Origin: Novosphingobium subterraneum
Lineage (GTDB): Bacteria; Pseudomonadota; Alphaproteobacteria; Sphingomonadales; Sphingomonadaceae
Assembly (NCBI RefSeq): GCF_000807925.1
Contig: NZ_JRVC01000007.1
Location: 124,001 to 188,000, forward strand
Direction of reading: 5' to 3'
Length of the DNA: 64,000 nt
A program made the position numbers and the translations under genes. This document shows, one piece after another, positions 26,882 to 34,933 of this stretch (positions within the stretch are counted from its first letter, which is position 1; every line of letters begins with the position of its first letter). The notes under the pieces were generated by a model that worked only from the letters and a program-made list of their open reading frames with translations, did not search any database and was not told the DNA's origin.

Positions 26882-27466
26882 TTATTCTTCCTCGAGCATG
26901 CCCCAGGCCACATCGCCGTTCGCCGAAAGGCGAACCTTGTCGCCTTCGATTTCGGCGACGAGCCCGGTGGAGAGGTAATGATGGTGGCCGGAATGGGTTC
27001 CACCTTCGAAACCCGCGCCGGAGTCCTTCTTGGTCAGCTTGATCCGGTCGCCATCGACGCCATCGACCGTGCCGATGTGCACGCCATCGGCGCCGATCAC
27101 TTCCATATGCTCTCGGATGCCCGAAGTGCGTTCGGTGCTGTTGCCGTAGCCCATCTGTTCGCCCGACTGCCCCCCGCCCATCTGGCGCTGGCCCGCGTCG
27201 AACTGGACCTGTTGGCCCTCGGTGCCGGAATTGTCGGAACGCGAGCTGTTGGGGCCCTGGTTCTGCCGTTCGGACTGCTGGCCCATCTGGCCACCGGTGT
27301 AGTCGCCGCTCCAGCGGTCGCCGCCGGTCTGCTGGTCGGCACCTCCGGGGCTGCGGATGCCTTCCTGACGGTCGGCCTGGCCGGTTCCGCCCTGCTGTTG
27401 CTGCTGCCGCTCGCCGGCATTGGCGCCGGTGACGTTGCGGGAATCGTTCGGCTCGTACTCGCCCAT
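26882..27466 (-). CDS. DUF2171 domain protein with Gln/Gly-rich N-terminus
   Basis: 194 residues. The first 110 or so are low-complexity, rich in Gln, Gly, Ser and Asn (GERQQQQQGGTGQADRQ), and probably disordered. The C-terminal 75 residues form the DUF2171 domain (HMEVIGADGVHIGTVDGVDGDRIKL...GLVAEIEGDKVRLS), found in proteins of unknown, possibly envelope- or stress-related, function. The ATG at 27466 follows AGGAGA. It points away from nrdB and interrupts the nrdA-nrdB interval. Confidence 0.8.
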   Translation of the reverse strand: MGEYEPNDSRNVTGANAGERQQQQQGGTGQADRQEGIRSPGGADQQTGGDRWSGDYTGGQMGQQSERQNQGPNSSRSDNSGTEGQQVQFDAGQRQMGGGQSGEQMGYGNSTERTSGIREHMEVIGADGVHIGTVDGVDGDRIKLTKKDSGAGFEGGTHSGHHHYLSTGLVAEIEGDKVRLSANGDVAWGMLEEE

Positions 27467-27738
27467 GGCAATTCTCCTGCGAATTCTATGAAGTTTCACG
27501 GGCGCTGCCGATCGCGCGCCCTTGCCTTCACAACCGTGCGCCGGGTCCGCCGTTCCGCTTCGAAACCGGGCGCAGCGCCAGTCCGATGGCCCCTGTCGCC
27601 GGGTCGAGGGTTCCTGCCCCAAAGGGCACGATTCAATCGCGTGGAAAACCCCGCCACTATCCCCCGCAAAGGCCGCGCCCGCGCTTTTGCCTGACCGCAT
27701 CAGACCTTACATTCAAAGAATCAGCACAGGACACCGCC

Positions 27739-28794
27739 ATGCCCCTTCTTGAAGCCCGCCCGACCTACAAGCCCTTCGAATATCCCTGGGCCTACGAATT
27801 CTGGAAGCGCCAGCAGCAGATCCACTGGATGCCCGAAGAGGTGCCGCTGGGCGAGGATTGCCGCGACTGGGCGCAGAAGATCTCGGATCACGAGCGCAAC
27901 CTGCTCACGCAGATCTTCCGCTTCTTCACCCAGGCCGACGTGGAAGTGCAGAACTGCTACCACGAACAATACGGCCGCGTGTTCAAGCCGACCGAGATCA
28001 AGATGATGCTCGCCGCCTTCTCCAACATGGAGACGGTGCACATCGCCGCCTATTCGCACCTGCTCGACACCATCGGCATGCCTGAAAGCGAATACGGCAT
28101 GTTCCTCGAATACGAGGAGCTGAAGGCCAAGCACGATTACCTGCAGACCTTCGGCGTCGACAACGACGAGGACATCGCCCGCACGCTGGCCATGTTCGGC
28201 GGCTTCACCGAGGGCCTGCAGCTCTTCGCCAGCTTCGCCATGCTGATGAACTTCCCGCGCTTCAACAAGATGAAGGGCATGGGCCAGATCGTTTCGTGGT
28301 CGGTCCGCGATGAATCGCTCCACTGCGAAGGCATCACCCGCCTGTTCCACGCCTTCGTGAAAGAGCGCGGCTGCCTGACCAAGGCGGTGAAGGAAGACAT
28401 CATCGACTGCTGCCAGAAGACGGTGCGCCTCGAAGACGCCTTCATCGACCTCGCCTTCGAACAGGGCCCGGTACCGGGCATGAGCGCCAAGGAAATCAAG
28501 CGCTACATCCGCTACATCGCCGACTGGCGCCTGTCGCAGCTCGGCCTGCCGGCGATCTACATGATCGAAGACCACCCGCTCCCCTGGCTCGCCCCGCTCC
28601 TCAACGGCGTCGAACACGCCAACTTCTTCGAAACCCGCGCCACGGAATACTCGAAGGCGGCGACCAAGGGCGACTGGAACACGGTGTGGTCGAGCTTCGA
28701 CAAGCGCCGCACGGCGAAGTCGGCGGCGAATGTCGAAGCGCCGGTCGAGGTGGACGTCGACATGTTCGGCGCTGCGGGGATTGCGGCGGAGTGA
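27739..28794 (+). CDS. nrdB: ribonucleoside-diphosphate reductase, beta subunit
   Basis: Radical-generating diiron subunit of class I ribonucleotide reductase. The E98-T-V-H101-I-A-A-Y105 spacing matches Glu115, His118 and the radical Tyr122 of E. coli NrdB, and RDESLHCEG carries the second Glu/His pair. Length is 351. The ATG at 27739 follows CAGGACACC. The C-terminus (VEVDVDMFGAAGIAAE) would contact NrdA. It is followed 26 bp later by the DUF4160 gene. Confidence 0.96.
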   Translation: MPLLEARPTYKPFEYPWAYEFWKRQQQIHWMPEEVPLGEDCRDWAQKISDHERNLLTQIFRFFTQADVEVQNCYHEQYGRVFKPTEIKMMLAAFSNMETVHIAAYSHLLDTIGMPESEYGMFLEYEELKAKHDYLQTFGVDNDEDIARTLAMFGGFTEGLQLFASFAMLMNFPRFNKMKGMGQIVSWSVRDESLHCEGITRLFHAFVKERGCLTKAVKEDIIDCCQKTVRLEDAFIDLAFEQGPVPGMSAKEIKRYIRYIADWRLSQLGLPAIYMIEDHPLPWLAPLLNGVEHANFFETRATEYSKAATKGDWNTVWSSFDKRRTAKSAANVEAPVEVDVDMFGAAGIAAE

Positions 28795-28820
28795 TTGACG
28801 TCCTGGAGAGGTGAGAAGCG

Positions 28821-29063
28821 GTGCCAAAAGTCTTTGACTGGAACGGTTACCGCTTCCATTTCTTCTCAAACGAAGGTGATCCGCGCGAGCCTGCGCATAT
28901 CCACGTCACCAAGGGCCGCGACACGGCGAAATTCTGGCTTAGCCCTGAGGTCAGCCTGGCCTATGGTCGCGGCTTCCCGCCCCGCGTGCTTTCGCAATTG
29001 GTTCGTGTTATCGAAGAGCGGCGCGAAGAACTCGAAAGGGCATGGAATGACTATTTCGCCTGA
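28821..29063 (+). CDS. DUF4160 protein
   Basis: 80 residues, GTG start at 28821 after GAGAGGTGAGAAGC. The DUF4160 pattern is clear: GYRFHFFSNEGDPREPAHIHVTKG, then a strand AKFWLSP and a helical C-terminus RVIEERREELERAWNDYF. Its last codons overlap the start of the DUF2442 gene by 17 bp. DUF4160/DUF2442 pairs recur in bacterial genomes and have been suspected to be toxin-antitoxin-like; that role is not shown here. Confidence 0.85.
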   Translation: MPKVFDWNGYRFHFFSNEGDPREPAHIHVTKGRDTAKFWLSPEVSLAYGRGFPPRVLSQLVRVIEERREELERAWNDYFA

Positions 29064-29301
29064 GCCCCTGTCCGTCCGTTTCGACGACCATTGCCTGTGG
29101 GTCGAACTCGACGACGGCCGCACAATCGGCGCGCCAATTGCGTGGTTCCCACGCCTGCTCCATGCATCCGAAGTTGACAGATCAGCGTTCTTTCTCAGCC
29201 GGGACGGCATCCACTGGGAAGGGCTGGACGAGGACATTTCGATTGCGGGTCTGCTAGCGGGGCGTGGCGACCGCATGGGAGTGCACAAAGCGGCAGCCTG
29301 A
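29047..29301 (+). CDS. DUF2442 protein
   Basis: 84 residues starting at the ATG at 29047, inside the end of the DUF4160 gene. The core SVRFDDHCLWVELDDGRTIGAPIAWFPRLLHA matches DUF2442, with a C-terminal HWEGLDEDISIAGLLAGRGD. The overlapping arrangement means the two proteins are translationally coupled and probably act together. Function not established. Confidence 0.85.
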   Translation: MTISPEPLSVRFDDHCLWVELDDGRTIGAPIAWFPRLLHASEVDRSAFFLSRDGIHWEGLDEDISIAGLLAGRGDRMGVHKAAA

Positions 29302-29398
29302 CAGCGAACCTCCGCTCACCCCATGGAACGGCAAAGTCCCTCGTTGACGTTGGCTTCCCAGGTGGCACCTTGTGATTGGTCAATCAAAAGGAGCGATT

Positions 29399-29677
29399 AT
29401 GTATGATGCTCCAGACGGCGGGCAGGCGTCTTATGACATTCTATTGGAAGCCACGCCCGCTGGCGATCGTCTCGCACGTTCGCTAGTGATACCGGTAGGC
29501 AAATACGCCCTCTCAATCCCCGACCCCGAACATGGCGCCTGGACGACGTGGAGAGACATTTCTCCGCCAGACACAGGCTGGAACACCCGCTTCCTGATAG
29601 GGCAACGCGAACTGCAGGGCAACGAAGTGCAAGATGTCGTGCGGTTTGCACCTTCTCGGACGTCATCGCCCGCCTAG
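29399..29677 (+). CDS. hypothetical 92-residue protein with a strong ribosome binding site
   Basis: The ATG at 29399 has an excellent site (AAAAGGAG) six bases upstream, so it is probably translated. The sequence (YDILLEATPAGDRLARSLVI, then DPEHGAWTTWRDISPPDTGW) has no family I recognise and no signal or membrane helix. Its last residues (RFAPSRTSSPA) are encoded by DNA that in the +1 frame encodes the start of the HI0074-like protein. The natural end of this gene may therefore have been lost in a rearrangement. Confidence 0.5.
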   Translation: MYDAPDGGQASYDILLEATPAGDRLARSLVIPVGKYALSIPDPEHGAWTTWRDISPPDTGWNTRFLIGQRELQGNEVQDVVRFAPSRTSSPA

Positions 29678-30033
29678 ACGAAGGATTCGAGCGCTATCGG
29701 AGCGACGAAAGCGATGCGCAGATCCGCGATGGGCTGATCCAGCGGTTCGAGTTTACCTACGACCTTTCCCACAAGATGCTCCGCCGCGCGCTCGAAGCGG
29801 GGCCGGCCAATCCTGATGAGATTGACCGGCTGACCTTCCCGGACCTGATCCGCACCGGTGTCGAGCAGGGACTGGTCGCGGGGCAATGGCCCGAGTGGCG
29901 GACATTCCGCGAGATGCGCAACATCACCTCGCACACGTATGACGAGGCCAAGGCGGTGCAGGTCGTTGCCGCGATACCTGCCTTCCTCGCCGAAGCGCGT
30001 GGCCTGTTGGACCGCTTGCAGGCGCGGGCGTGA
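29548..30033 (+). CDS. HI0074-like nucleotidyltransferase substrate-binding (HEPN-type) protein, 5' end uncertain
   Basis: The recognisable protein begins near 29653 (FSDVIARLDEGFERY, then RDGLIQRFEFTYDLSHKMLRR and EMRNITSHTYDEAKA) and continues for about 125 residues to the stop at 30033. HI0074 proteins are helical partners of HI0073/MNT nucleotidyltransferases. There is no ATG, GTG or TTG near the expected N-terminus; the first in-frame start is a GTG at 29548, in sequence of another gene, giving an Arg-rich N-terminal stretch without similarity. The gene is either 5'-truncated or frameshifted. Its stop overlaps the GTG of the nucleotidyltransferase gene. Confidence 0.65.
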   Translation: MERHFSARHRLEHPLPDRATRTAGQRSARCRAVCTFSDVIARLDEGFERYRSDESDAQIRDGLIQRFEFTYDLSHKMLRRALEAGPANPDEIDRLTFPDLIRTGVEQGLVAGQWPEWRTFREMRNITSHTYDEAKAVQVVAAIPAFLAEARGLLDRLQARA

Positions 30034-30335
30034 CCAGCCTGCTACAGTTGACGCCCGAGGAAATCGAGGCCGTGCGCACGATCCTGCGTCACTGCCTGCC
30101 GGATCGCGTTGCGGTCCGCGCCTTCGGCAGTCGCGCCACCGGAAAGGCCAAGCCCTGGTCCGACCTCGATCTTTCCTTTGAGGCAAAGGAAGCGTTGCTG
30201 CTCTCGGTCATGGCGCTCCTGCGCGAGGCTTTCGATGAGTCGGCCCGGCCATGGAAAGTCGACCTCGTGGACTATCGCACCGTATCGGCCGAATTCGCCG
30301 CGATCATCGATCGTGACGGCTTGGCCGTTCTCTGA
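30030..30335 (+). CDS. MNT/HI0073-type minimal nucleotidyltransferase
   Basis: 101 residues. The polymerase-beta fold motif GSRATGKAKPWSDLDLSFE (GSxxxGxxxxxSDxDL) is intact, with a third Asp in KVDLVDY. It starts at a GTG that overlaps the preceding stop (GTGA). HEPN/MNT pairs are a known toxin-antitoxin class in which the nucleotidyltransferase modifies and neutralises the HEPN partner; membership here is by family and order. Confidence 0.85.
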   Translation: MTSLLQLTPEEIEAVRTILRHCLPDRVAVRAFGSRATGKAKPWSDLDLSFEAKEALLLSVMALLREAFDESARPWKVDLVDYRTVSAEFAAIIDRDGLAVL

Positions 30336-30347
30336 CATAGCGCCCCC

Positions 30348-30629
30348 ATGGAACTCGACGACCAGCTCCGCCGCTATTTCGGCAGCGATGACTTTGCAGC
30401 GATTACCCCTGCCGCGATGGAAGCGGGTATCGAGAAGATGCTCGTCGATTTCGGGCTGGAGAAGGACCGCGCGCGCCGCTTCGGGCTGTGGTCGCTGCTG
30501 CACATGCTTGGCAGCGCGCCCGATCTCGACGTGGCGTTCAAGCACGCTGAGGACCATGATGCGGCGCGCAACTTCATGGACATGATGGCCAAGGCTCACG
30601 ATGGAATCGATGCTGGAAGCGCTGGCTGA
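30348..30629 (+). CDS. hypothetical 93-residue helical protein
   Basis: Unrecognised family. It begins MELDDQLRRYFGSDDF and looks all-helical, with RARRFGLWSLLHMLGSAPDLD and a Met-rich FMDMMAKAHD near the end. No membrane segment. Its last 29 bases overlap the start of the DUF1294 gene in another frame, so the two are likely cotranscribed. Confidence 0.6.
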   Translation: MELDDQLRRYFGSDDFAAITPAAMEAGIEKMLVDFGLEKDRARRFGLWSLLHMLGSAPDLDVAFKHAEDHDAARNFMDMMAKAHDGIDAGSAG

Positions 30630-30927
30630 TCTGCCGCTGCTCAAGATCGCCGCTGGCTGGCTCCTGCTCGTCAACCTGCAGACTTTCACAGCCTTCTGGT
30701 TCGACAAGCGCGCGGCGCTGCGCGGGTTCTGGCGTACGTCCGAAGCAAACCTGCTGATGGGCGCGTTCCTCGGAGGTACGCCCGGTGCCTTCTTGGCCCG
30801 GCGGGTGTTCCGGCACAAGACGCGCAAGCAGCCTTTCGTCAGCCGGCTCAAGACGATTGCCTTCCTGCAGATCATGGCGATCGGCGGCGCGATGGGCTGG
30901 TATGCTGCCGGCATCCTTCAGGTTTGA
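30601..30927 (+). CDS. DUF1294 membrane protein
   Basis: 108 residues of the DUF1294 family: FWFDKRAALRGFWRTSEANLLMGAFLGGTPGAFLARRVFRHKTRKQPF fits the family pattern FxxDKxxA...R.sE..L...GG.pGa......RHKT.K..F. Two or three membrane helices. The ATG at 30601 overlaps the previous gene. Function unknown. Confidence 0.85.
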   Translation: MESMLEALADLPLLKIAAGWLLLVNLQTFTAFWFDKRAALRGFWRTSEANLLMGAFLGGTPGAFLARRVFRHKTRKQPFVSRLKTIAFLQIMAIGGAMGWYAAGILQV

Positions 30928-30992
30928 GGCAATCGCCGTTTGACGGCGCCGGTCGAAGCGCGCACTCTCCGATCGGGAGAGAGGATCGAGCT

Positions 30993-31175
30993 ATGCCGGC
31001 ACTGTTCTGGGGGTTTGTCGCAATCGTGGTGCTCGTGCTGGGGCTGGCGCTTATTGCGCTCAAGCCGCAGGCAGATACGCCGGAACGGCGCCGGAAATCC
31101 GGCGACAGCTCGGGCGGCATGTGGTGGGCGACCGACGCCGGAAGCGGCGATTGCGGTGATGGCGGCTGCGATTAG
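30993..31175 (+). CDS. small membrane protein with Cys-bearing C-terminus
   Basis: 60 residues starting at the ATG at 30993. One N-terminal helix (ALFWGFVAIVVLVLGLALIAL) and a polar tail ending GSGDCGDGGCD, two cysteines among glycines that could bind a metal or form a disulfide. No family recognised. It follows DUF1294 by 65 bp. Confidence 0.5.
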   Translation: MPALFWGFVAIVVLVLGLALIALKPQADTPERRRKSGDSSGGMWWATDAGSGDCGDGGCD

Positions 31176-31195
31176 AGCAAGAGAATAGCGGACAA

Positions 31196-31231
31196 GCAAA
31201 AAGGGCGGCTTCCCCCCGGACGCCGCCCTTC
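31196..31231 (-). terminator. terminator of the PEP-CTERM gene (minus strand)
   Basis: Stem AAGGGCGGC/GCCGCCCTT (31201-31209 and 31222-31230) followed on the minus strand by a T-run (31198-31200). Confidence 0.8.
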
Positions 31232-31265
31232 CCGTAACCCGCTGACGCGGGCCGAATAGTGTGCC

Positions 31266-32255
31266 TCAGGCCTTCTTCGGCTTGCCGTAGCGACGGCGGG
31301 CGACCAGGCCCGCGGCAGCCGCGCCGAACAGGATCACCATCGAAGGCTCGGGCACTTCGGTGCCGCTGCTGGTCGACGAGGTCGTCGTCGTCGTGCCGCC
31401 GTTCGAACTGGACGAGGACGTCGAGGACGAGGTTGACGACGAGGTCGAGGAAGACGTCGACGAGGACGTGGAGCTTGAGGTCGAACTGGACGTGGACGAC
31501 GAGGTCGACGAGCTCGAGGTGACGTTGCCCGAGGACGTCGAGGTTGACGAACTGGTGCTCACGTTGCCCGACGAGGTGCTGACGTTCCCGCTCGAGGTTG
31601 AGACGTTGCCGCTGCTGGTGCTGACGTTGCCGGAGCTGGTGCTGACCGATCCGCTCGACGTGCTGACATTGCCGGACGACGTCGAGGTCGAGGTGGAAAC
31701 GCCGCCGGTCGAAGTCGAGACGCCGCCGGTTGTTGTGGAACTGGTGATGCCGCCCGAGCTGGTCGAGGTCGATCCTCCCGACGTTGACGATGAAGTGGAG
31801 CCGCCCGAGGTGGAGGTGGAACCGGTGCTGGTCGACGAGACGACTACGCTGCCACCGCCGCCGCTGCTGCCGCCGAAGAACCCGCCAAAGAAGCCGCCGC
31901 CGAAGCCGCCGATGCCGCCCCCGCCGATCACCACCGGCACCCCGCCGCCGCTCGATCCGGTCGGCTGCGGCGGCATCGGTGGCATGTAGGGAACCGGCAC
32001 CATCGCCATCTGCGGCGCGGGCTCGCAAGTCTTGGTGGTGGTCGTCGTCACGATCCGGCGGGCGCGGTGGATTTCGCGCTTGGCCGGGCGCTTCGCGATC
32101 CGCTTGGCGGGCTTGGTCGTCTTGACCTTCACGGGCTTGACGTGGTGGATCTCGCCCTTCGAGGGCGCTTCCGAAACGTGCACGGCGCCGCCGCCGAGCA
32201 TCGCCCCGCCCGCTGCAGCCGCCGCCAGTTTTGCCAATGCCATCCGAACCGACAT
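31266..32255 (-). CDS. PEP-CTERM sorting-domain protein with Ser/Thr repeats
   Basis: 329 residues. The C-terminus EVPEPSMVILFGAAAAGLVARRRYGKPKK is a PEP-CTERM signal (PEP motif, helix, basic tail) recognised by an exosortase. The N-terminal segment (MALAKLAAAAAGGAMLGGGA) is signal-like, followed by a Lys/Arg/Thr-rich part and a Gly-rich stretch (GGFGGGFFGGFFGG). Residues about 145-295 are repeats of SGNVSTS and TSSS, likely a disordered or glycosylated stalk at the cell surface or in the matrix. No exosortase gene is in the window. It has its own terminator. Confidence 0.85.
   Translation of the reverse strand: MSVRMALAKLAAAAAGGAMLGGGAVHVSEAPSKGEIHHVKPVKVKTTKPAKRIAKRPAKREIHRARRIVTTTTTKTCEPAPQMAMVPVPYMPPMPPQPTGSSGGGVPVVIGGGGIGGFGGGFFGGFFGGSSGGGGSVVVSSTSTGSTSTSGGSTSSSTSGGSTSTSSGGITSSTTTGGVSTSTGGVSTSTSTSSGNVSTSSGSVSTSSGNVSTSSGNVSTSSGNVSTSSGNVSTSSSTSTSSGNVTSSSSTSSSTSSSTSSSTSSSTSSSTSSSTSSSTSSSSSNGGTTTTTSSTSSGTEVPEPSMVILFGAAAAGLVARRRYGKPKKA
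31385..31700 (-). repeat. coding tandem repeats in the PEP-CTERM gene
   Basis: Two repeat types. Near the 3' end of the gene (about 31390-31520) units of about 12 bp encode TSSS. Further in (about 31540-31680) units of 21 bp encode SGNVSTS, at least six copies. The Ser/Thr codons give a GTCGAGGACGAG-like pattern on the plus strand. Confidence 0.8.
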
Positions 32256-32558
32256 GATCGTTGCTTCCGTTTCGTATCTTTGCGGAAGGGGCTACCAGAC
32301 GCGGGTTAATGCTCTGCTGACCCTTCCTTACCGATCGAAGAACGCAGATGGGGCGCGCGGGGGCAATGGCGTTAACCGTGTTGTCAGCCTTGAATCTGCC
32401 CGAAAACGGGACCGGAGCGGGGGGACGGTTAACTCTGTGCCAGAATGGGACCGAATGGCCTGCGAGGATGAAGCTTTGAATCCAACTCTACGGCAACTCC
32501 CCCACAACTCACCCCTAACTCTCCTGCAACTTTCGCGCGTGGAGGGCAGACTCGGGCG
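32256..32558. other. 303-bp intergenic region upstream of the PEP-CTERM gene
   Basis: No gene seen. It contains two 9-bp inverted copies of GTTAACCGT (32371-32379 and, reversed, 32425-32433), 45 bp apart. This could be an operator or promoter element for the PEP-CTERM gene. The 3' end of ruvB borders the other side. Confidence 0.4.
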
Positions 32559-33587
32559 CTAGTCTGCCTGGTCGAAAAGCGAGGGTGTCGAGCCGGTCGG
32601 CGGAGTGAGGCCAAGGTGCTGCCATCCCCGGTCGTTGAGGCAGCGCCCCCGCGCCGTGCGCGCGATCATGCCGAGCTGGATCAGATAGGGTTCGATCACT
32701 TCCTCGATCGTGTCGCGCGGCTCGGACAGGCCGGCGGCGAGCGTCTCGACGCCGACCGGCCCGCCCTTGTAGATGTCGGCGATCATCGTCAGGTAGCGGC
32801 GGTCCTGCAGGTCGAGGCCGATCTTGTCGACCTCGAGCCGGGTCAGCGCGTTGTCGGCAATGGATTGCGTGATCTTGTCCGCGCCTGCCACCTGCGCGAA
32901 GTCGCGGACACGGCGCAGCAGGCGGCCGGCGACGCGGGGGGTGCCGCGCGAGCGGCGGGCGATTTCGGTGGCGCCGCCCTTGTCGATGCCGATGCCCATG
33001 AGGCTGGCCCCGCGCGCCACGACGCGCTCCAGTTCCTCGACCGAGTAGAACTGCAGGCGCACCGGGATGCCGAAGCGGTCGCGCAAGGGGGTCTGCAGCA
33101 GGCCCTGCCGCGTCGTCGCGCCGATCAGGGTAAAGGGCGGCAGGTCGATCCGCACCGAGCGGGCCGAAGGGCCTTCGCCGATCATCAGATCAAGCGCGCG
33201 GTCCTCCATTGCCGGATAGAGCACTTCCTCGACCACGGGGTTTAAGCGGTGGATCTCGTCGATGAACAGGACGTCGCCGTGTTCTAGATTGGTCAGCAGC
33301 GCCGCCAGATCGCCCGCCTTGGCGATGACCGGGCCGGAGGTGGCGCGGAAATTGACGCCGAGTTCGCGCGCGATGATCTGGGCGAGCGTCGTCTTGCCAA
33401 GGCCCGGCGGCCCGAAGAACAGCACGTGATCCATCGCCTCGCGCCGCATCTTCGCGCTTTCGATGAAGACCTGCAGGTTGTCCTTGGCAGCCGCCTGCCC
33501 GACGAACTCGGCCAGAGTCTTGGGCCGCAGCGCGGCGTCCTGATCCTCGATCTGCGAGGCGGCGGAAAGGAGGGGGTTATCGGTCAT
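32559..33587 (-). CDS. ruvB: Holliday junction branch migration helicase RuvB
   Basis: AAA+ motor that drives branch migration with RuvA. Walker [10 protein letters not shown] and Walker B FIDEIHRL are present, with sensor GATTRQG and the C-terminal winged-helix part. Length is 342. The ATG at 33587 overlaps the stop of parE (ATGA), so ruvB translation is coupled to the toxin gene. ruvA lies upstream on the same strand, separated from ruvB by three small genes. Confidence 0.97.
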   Translation of the reverse strand: MTDNPLLSAASQIEDQDAALRPKTLAEFVGQAAAKDNLQVFIESAKMRREAMDHVLFFGPPGLGKTTLAQIIARELGVNFRATSGPVIAKAGDLAALLTNLEHGDVLFIDEIHRLNPVVEEVLYPAMEDRALDLMIGEGPSARSVRIDLPPFTLIGATTRQGLLQTPLRDRFGIPVRLQFYSVEELERVVARGASLMGIGIDKGGATEIARRSRGTPRVAGRLLRRVRDFAQVAGADKITQSIADNALTRLEVDKIGLDLQDRRYLTMIADIYKGGPVGVETLAAGLSEPRDTIEEVIEPYLIQLGMIARTARGRCLNDRGWQHLGLTPPTGSTPSLFDQAD

Positions 33588-33880
33588 GTTTTCAGGTACT
33601 TCTGAACATCGCGGGAGTGATGCAGGATGCGAATGATCCGCACGGTATCGCCAAGGACACGGTAGATGATGCGATGCCGGTTGCATGGCAATTGGCGAAC
33701 GCCTTCGCCCCAGCTGTCCTTTGCCTCGCCAATCAGCGGATGATCGACAAGGCGGTCGAAGCGTTCCTCGATTGCATCGCTATAAGCATCTGCCGCAGCC
33801 GCACCGAACTCTGCTTCGCCATACTCGAAGATTTCGACCAGGTCACGGCGGGCGGCCCTGCTCAGAACAATCCTAGGCAC
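33584..33880 (-). CDS. parE: ParE/RelE-family toxin
   Basis: 98 residues, GTG start at 33880. The family pattern is [22 protein letters not shown] at the N-terminus, then [46 protein letters not shown]. ParE toxins poison gyrase; RelE relatives cleave mRNA, and sequence alone favours ParE. The start overlaps the antitoxin stop by eight bases, and the stop overlaps the ruvB ATG. Confidence 0.88.
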   Translation of the reverse strand: MPRIVLSRAARRDLVEIFEYGEAEFGAAAADAYSDAIEERFDRLVDHPLIGEAKDSWGEGVRQLPCNRHRIIYRVLGDTVRIIRILHHSRDVQKYLKT

Positions 33881-34121
33881 GCCGGGCGCGGCGCTCTTCG
33901 GCGATTTCCCGCAGCACTTCGCGCGCATCACGCTCGATGTACCCCGAAGCTTCTCCCTCTTCGATCATCCGGCGGACCCAAGCCGTGTCCGCCGCCTCAT
34001 CGAGATCGCGCTGGATCAGATCGCGCAGATAGGCTCCGGCATCGGCATAACCGCCATCGGCTATCCGCTGCTGGACGCGGCTTTCGAGAGACGAGGGGAT
34101 GGAAAAGCTGAGGTCGGTCAT
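33873..34121 (-). CDS. parD: ParD-like ribbon-helix-helix antitoxin
   Basis: 82 residues starting at the ATG at 34121. The N-terminus MTDLSFSIPSSLESRVQQRI with GGYADAGAYLRDLIQRDL is the ribbon-helix-helix pattern of ParD/CopG-type antitoxins. The C-terminus ([19 protein letters not shown]) is the helical toxin-binding part. It probably autorepresses its own transcription together with ParE. It lies 49 bp after the stop of the 47-residue gene of the ruv operon. Confidence 0.85.
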   Translation of the reverse strand: MTDLSFSIPSSLESRVQQRIADGGYADAGAYLRDLIQRDLDEAADTAWVRRMIEEGEASGYIERDAREVLREIAEERRARRA

Positions 34122-34170
34122 GGCTGGATCATACCGGGTTGGGGGTTTAATGGCAAAGCCAGGAGGCGTG

Positions 34171-34314
34171 TCATGAGTGCCGGCAGTTCTGCGAAGCATA
34201 ATCCCAGGCTCCGCCGCTATCCAGACAAGAGTCGATGGCGAACTCGGAACTGCCAAAGTGCCATACCAGCGCCAACGCGCTCACGATTGCGCCGATGATC
34301 AGAATGCGCTTCAA
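34171..34314 (-). CDS. 47-residue membrane-anchored protein in the ruv operon
   Basis: It starts at a TTG (34314) overlapping the ruvA stop (TTGA). The product has one N-terminal helix ([20 protein letters not shown]) and a tail with two cysteines in [20 protein letters not shown] CxxxGGxWD...C motif recurs in small membrane or lipoproteins of alphaproteobacteria. Function unknown. Too short for standard gene calling; the coupling to ruvA supports it. Confidence 0.6.
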   Translation of the reverse strand: MKRILIIGAIVSALALVWHFGSSEFAIDSCLDSGGAWDYASQNCRHS

Positions 34315-34928
34315 CCTGCCGCCCTCTTCAGCGCCACGCGCACCAGTTCGTTCAGCCCCGCGTCCTCGCCCAGTTCCTTGACCGCAGCGGCGACGGCGCT
34401 GCTTGCCACGGCGGGCTTGAAGCCGAGGTTCTGCAGGGCGGAGACGGCATCGGCGCTGGCGTTGCCGGGCGGTAAGGTGAACGCTTCTCCGCTGGCCATG
34501 CCAACTGGCGAAGCGTAGCCTGCCAAACCACCGGCCTTGTCCTTCAGCTCGTTGACGATGCGGCTGGCGAGTTTGGGGCCGACGCCATTGGCGCGGGCGA
34601 CCATGGCGCTGTCGCCGTGGGCGCAGGCGCGCTGGAGTTCCTCGATCGAGAGGGCCGAGAGGATGGCGAGCGCCACCTTGCTGCCGACGCCCTGCACCGC
34701 GGTGAGCAGGCGGAACCAGGCGCGTTCGCCGGCGCTGGTGAAGCCGATCAGGCGCTGGTCGGTTTCGCTCACCTGCATTTCGGTGTGGACGACGACCTTG
34801 TCCCCCCGGATGCCGAGATGGGTCAGCGTCTTGGCCGAGCATTGCACGAGATAGCCGACGCCGTTCACGTCGATCACGGCCCAATCGGGCCCGGTGTCAT
34901 CGAGAATGCCGGTCAGCTTGGCGATCAT
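34311..34928 (-). CDS. ruvA: Holliday junction DNA-binding protein RuvA
   Basis: 205 residues. The N-terminal OB domain ([28 protein letters not shown]) and helix-hairpin-helix segments ([18 protein letters not shown] and [19 protein letters not shown]) are clear, with the C-terminal RuvB-binding domain [16 protein letters not shown]. It binds the four-way junction and recruits RuvB. A hairpin that includes the Shine-Dalgarno sequence lies just before the ATG at 34928. Confidence 0.97.
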   Translation of the reverse strand: MIAKLTGILDDTGPDWAVIDVNGVGYLVQCSAKTLTHLGIRGDKVVVHTEMQVSETDQRLIGFTSAGERAWFRLLTAVQGVGSKVALAILSALSIEELQRACAHGDSAMVARANGVGPKLASRIVNELKDKAGGLAGYASPVGMASGEAFTLPPGNASADAVSALQNLGFKPAVASSAVAAAVKELGEDAGLNELVRVALKRAAG

Positions 34929-34933
34929 GGTTT

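Noticed and set aside
31385..31700. CRISPR-like array
   Set aside because: Repeats are in-frame coding units of 12 and 21 bp with no unique spacers and no cas genes.
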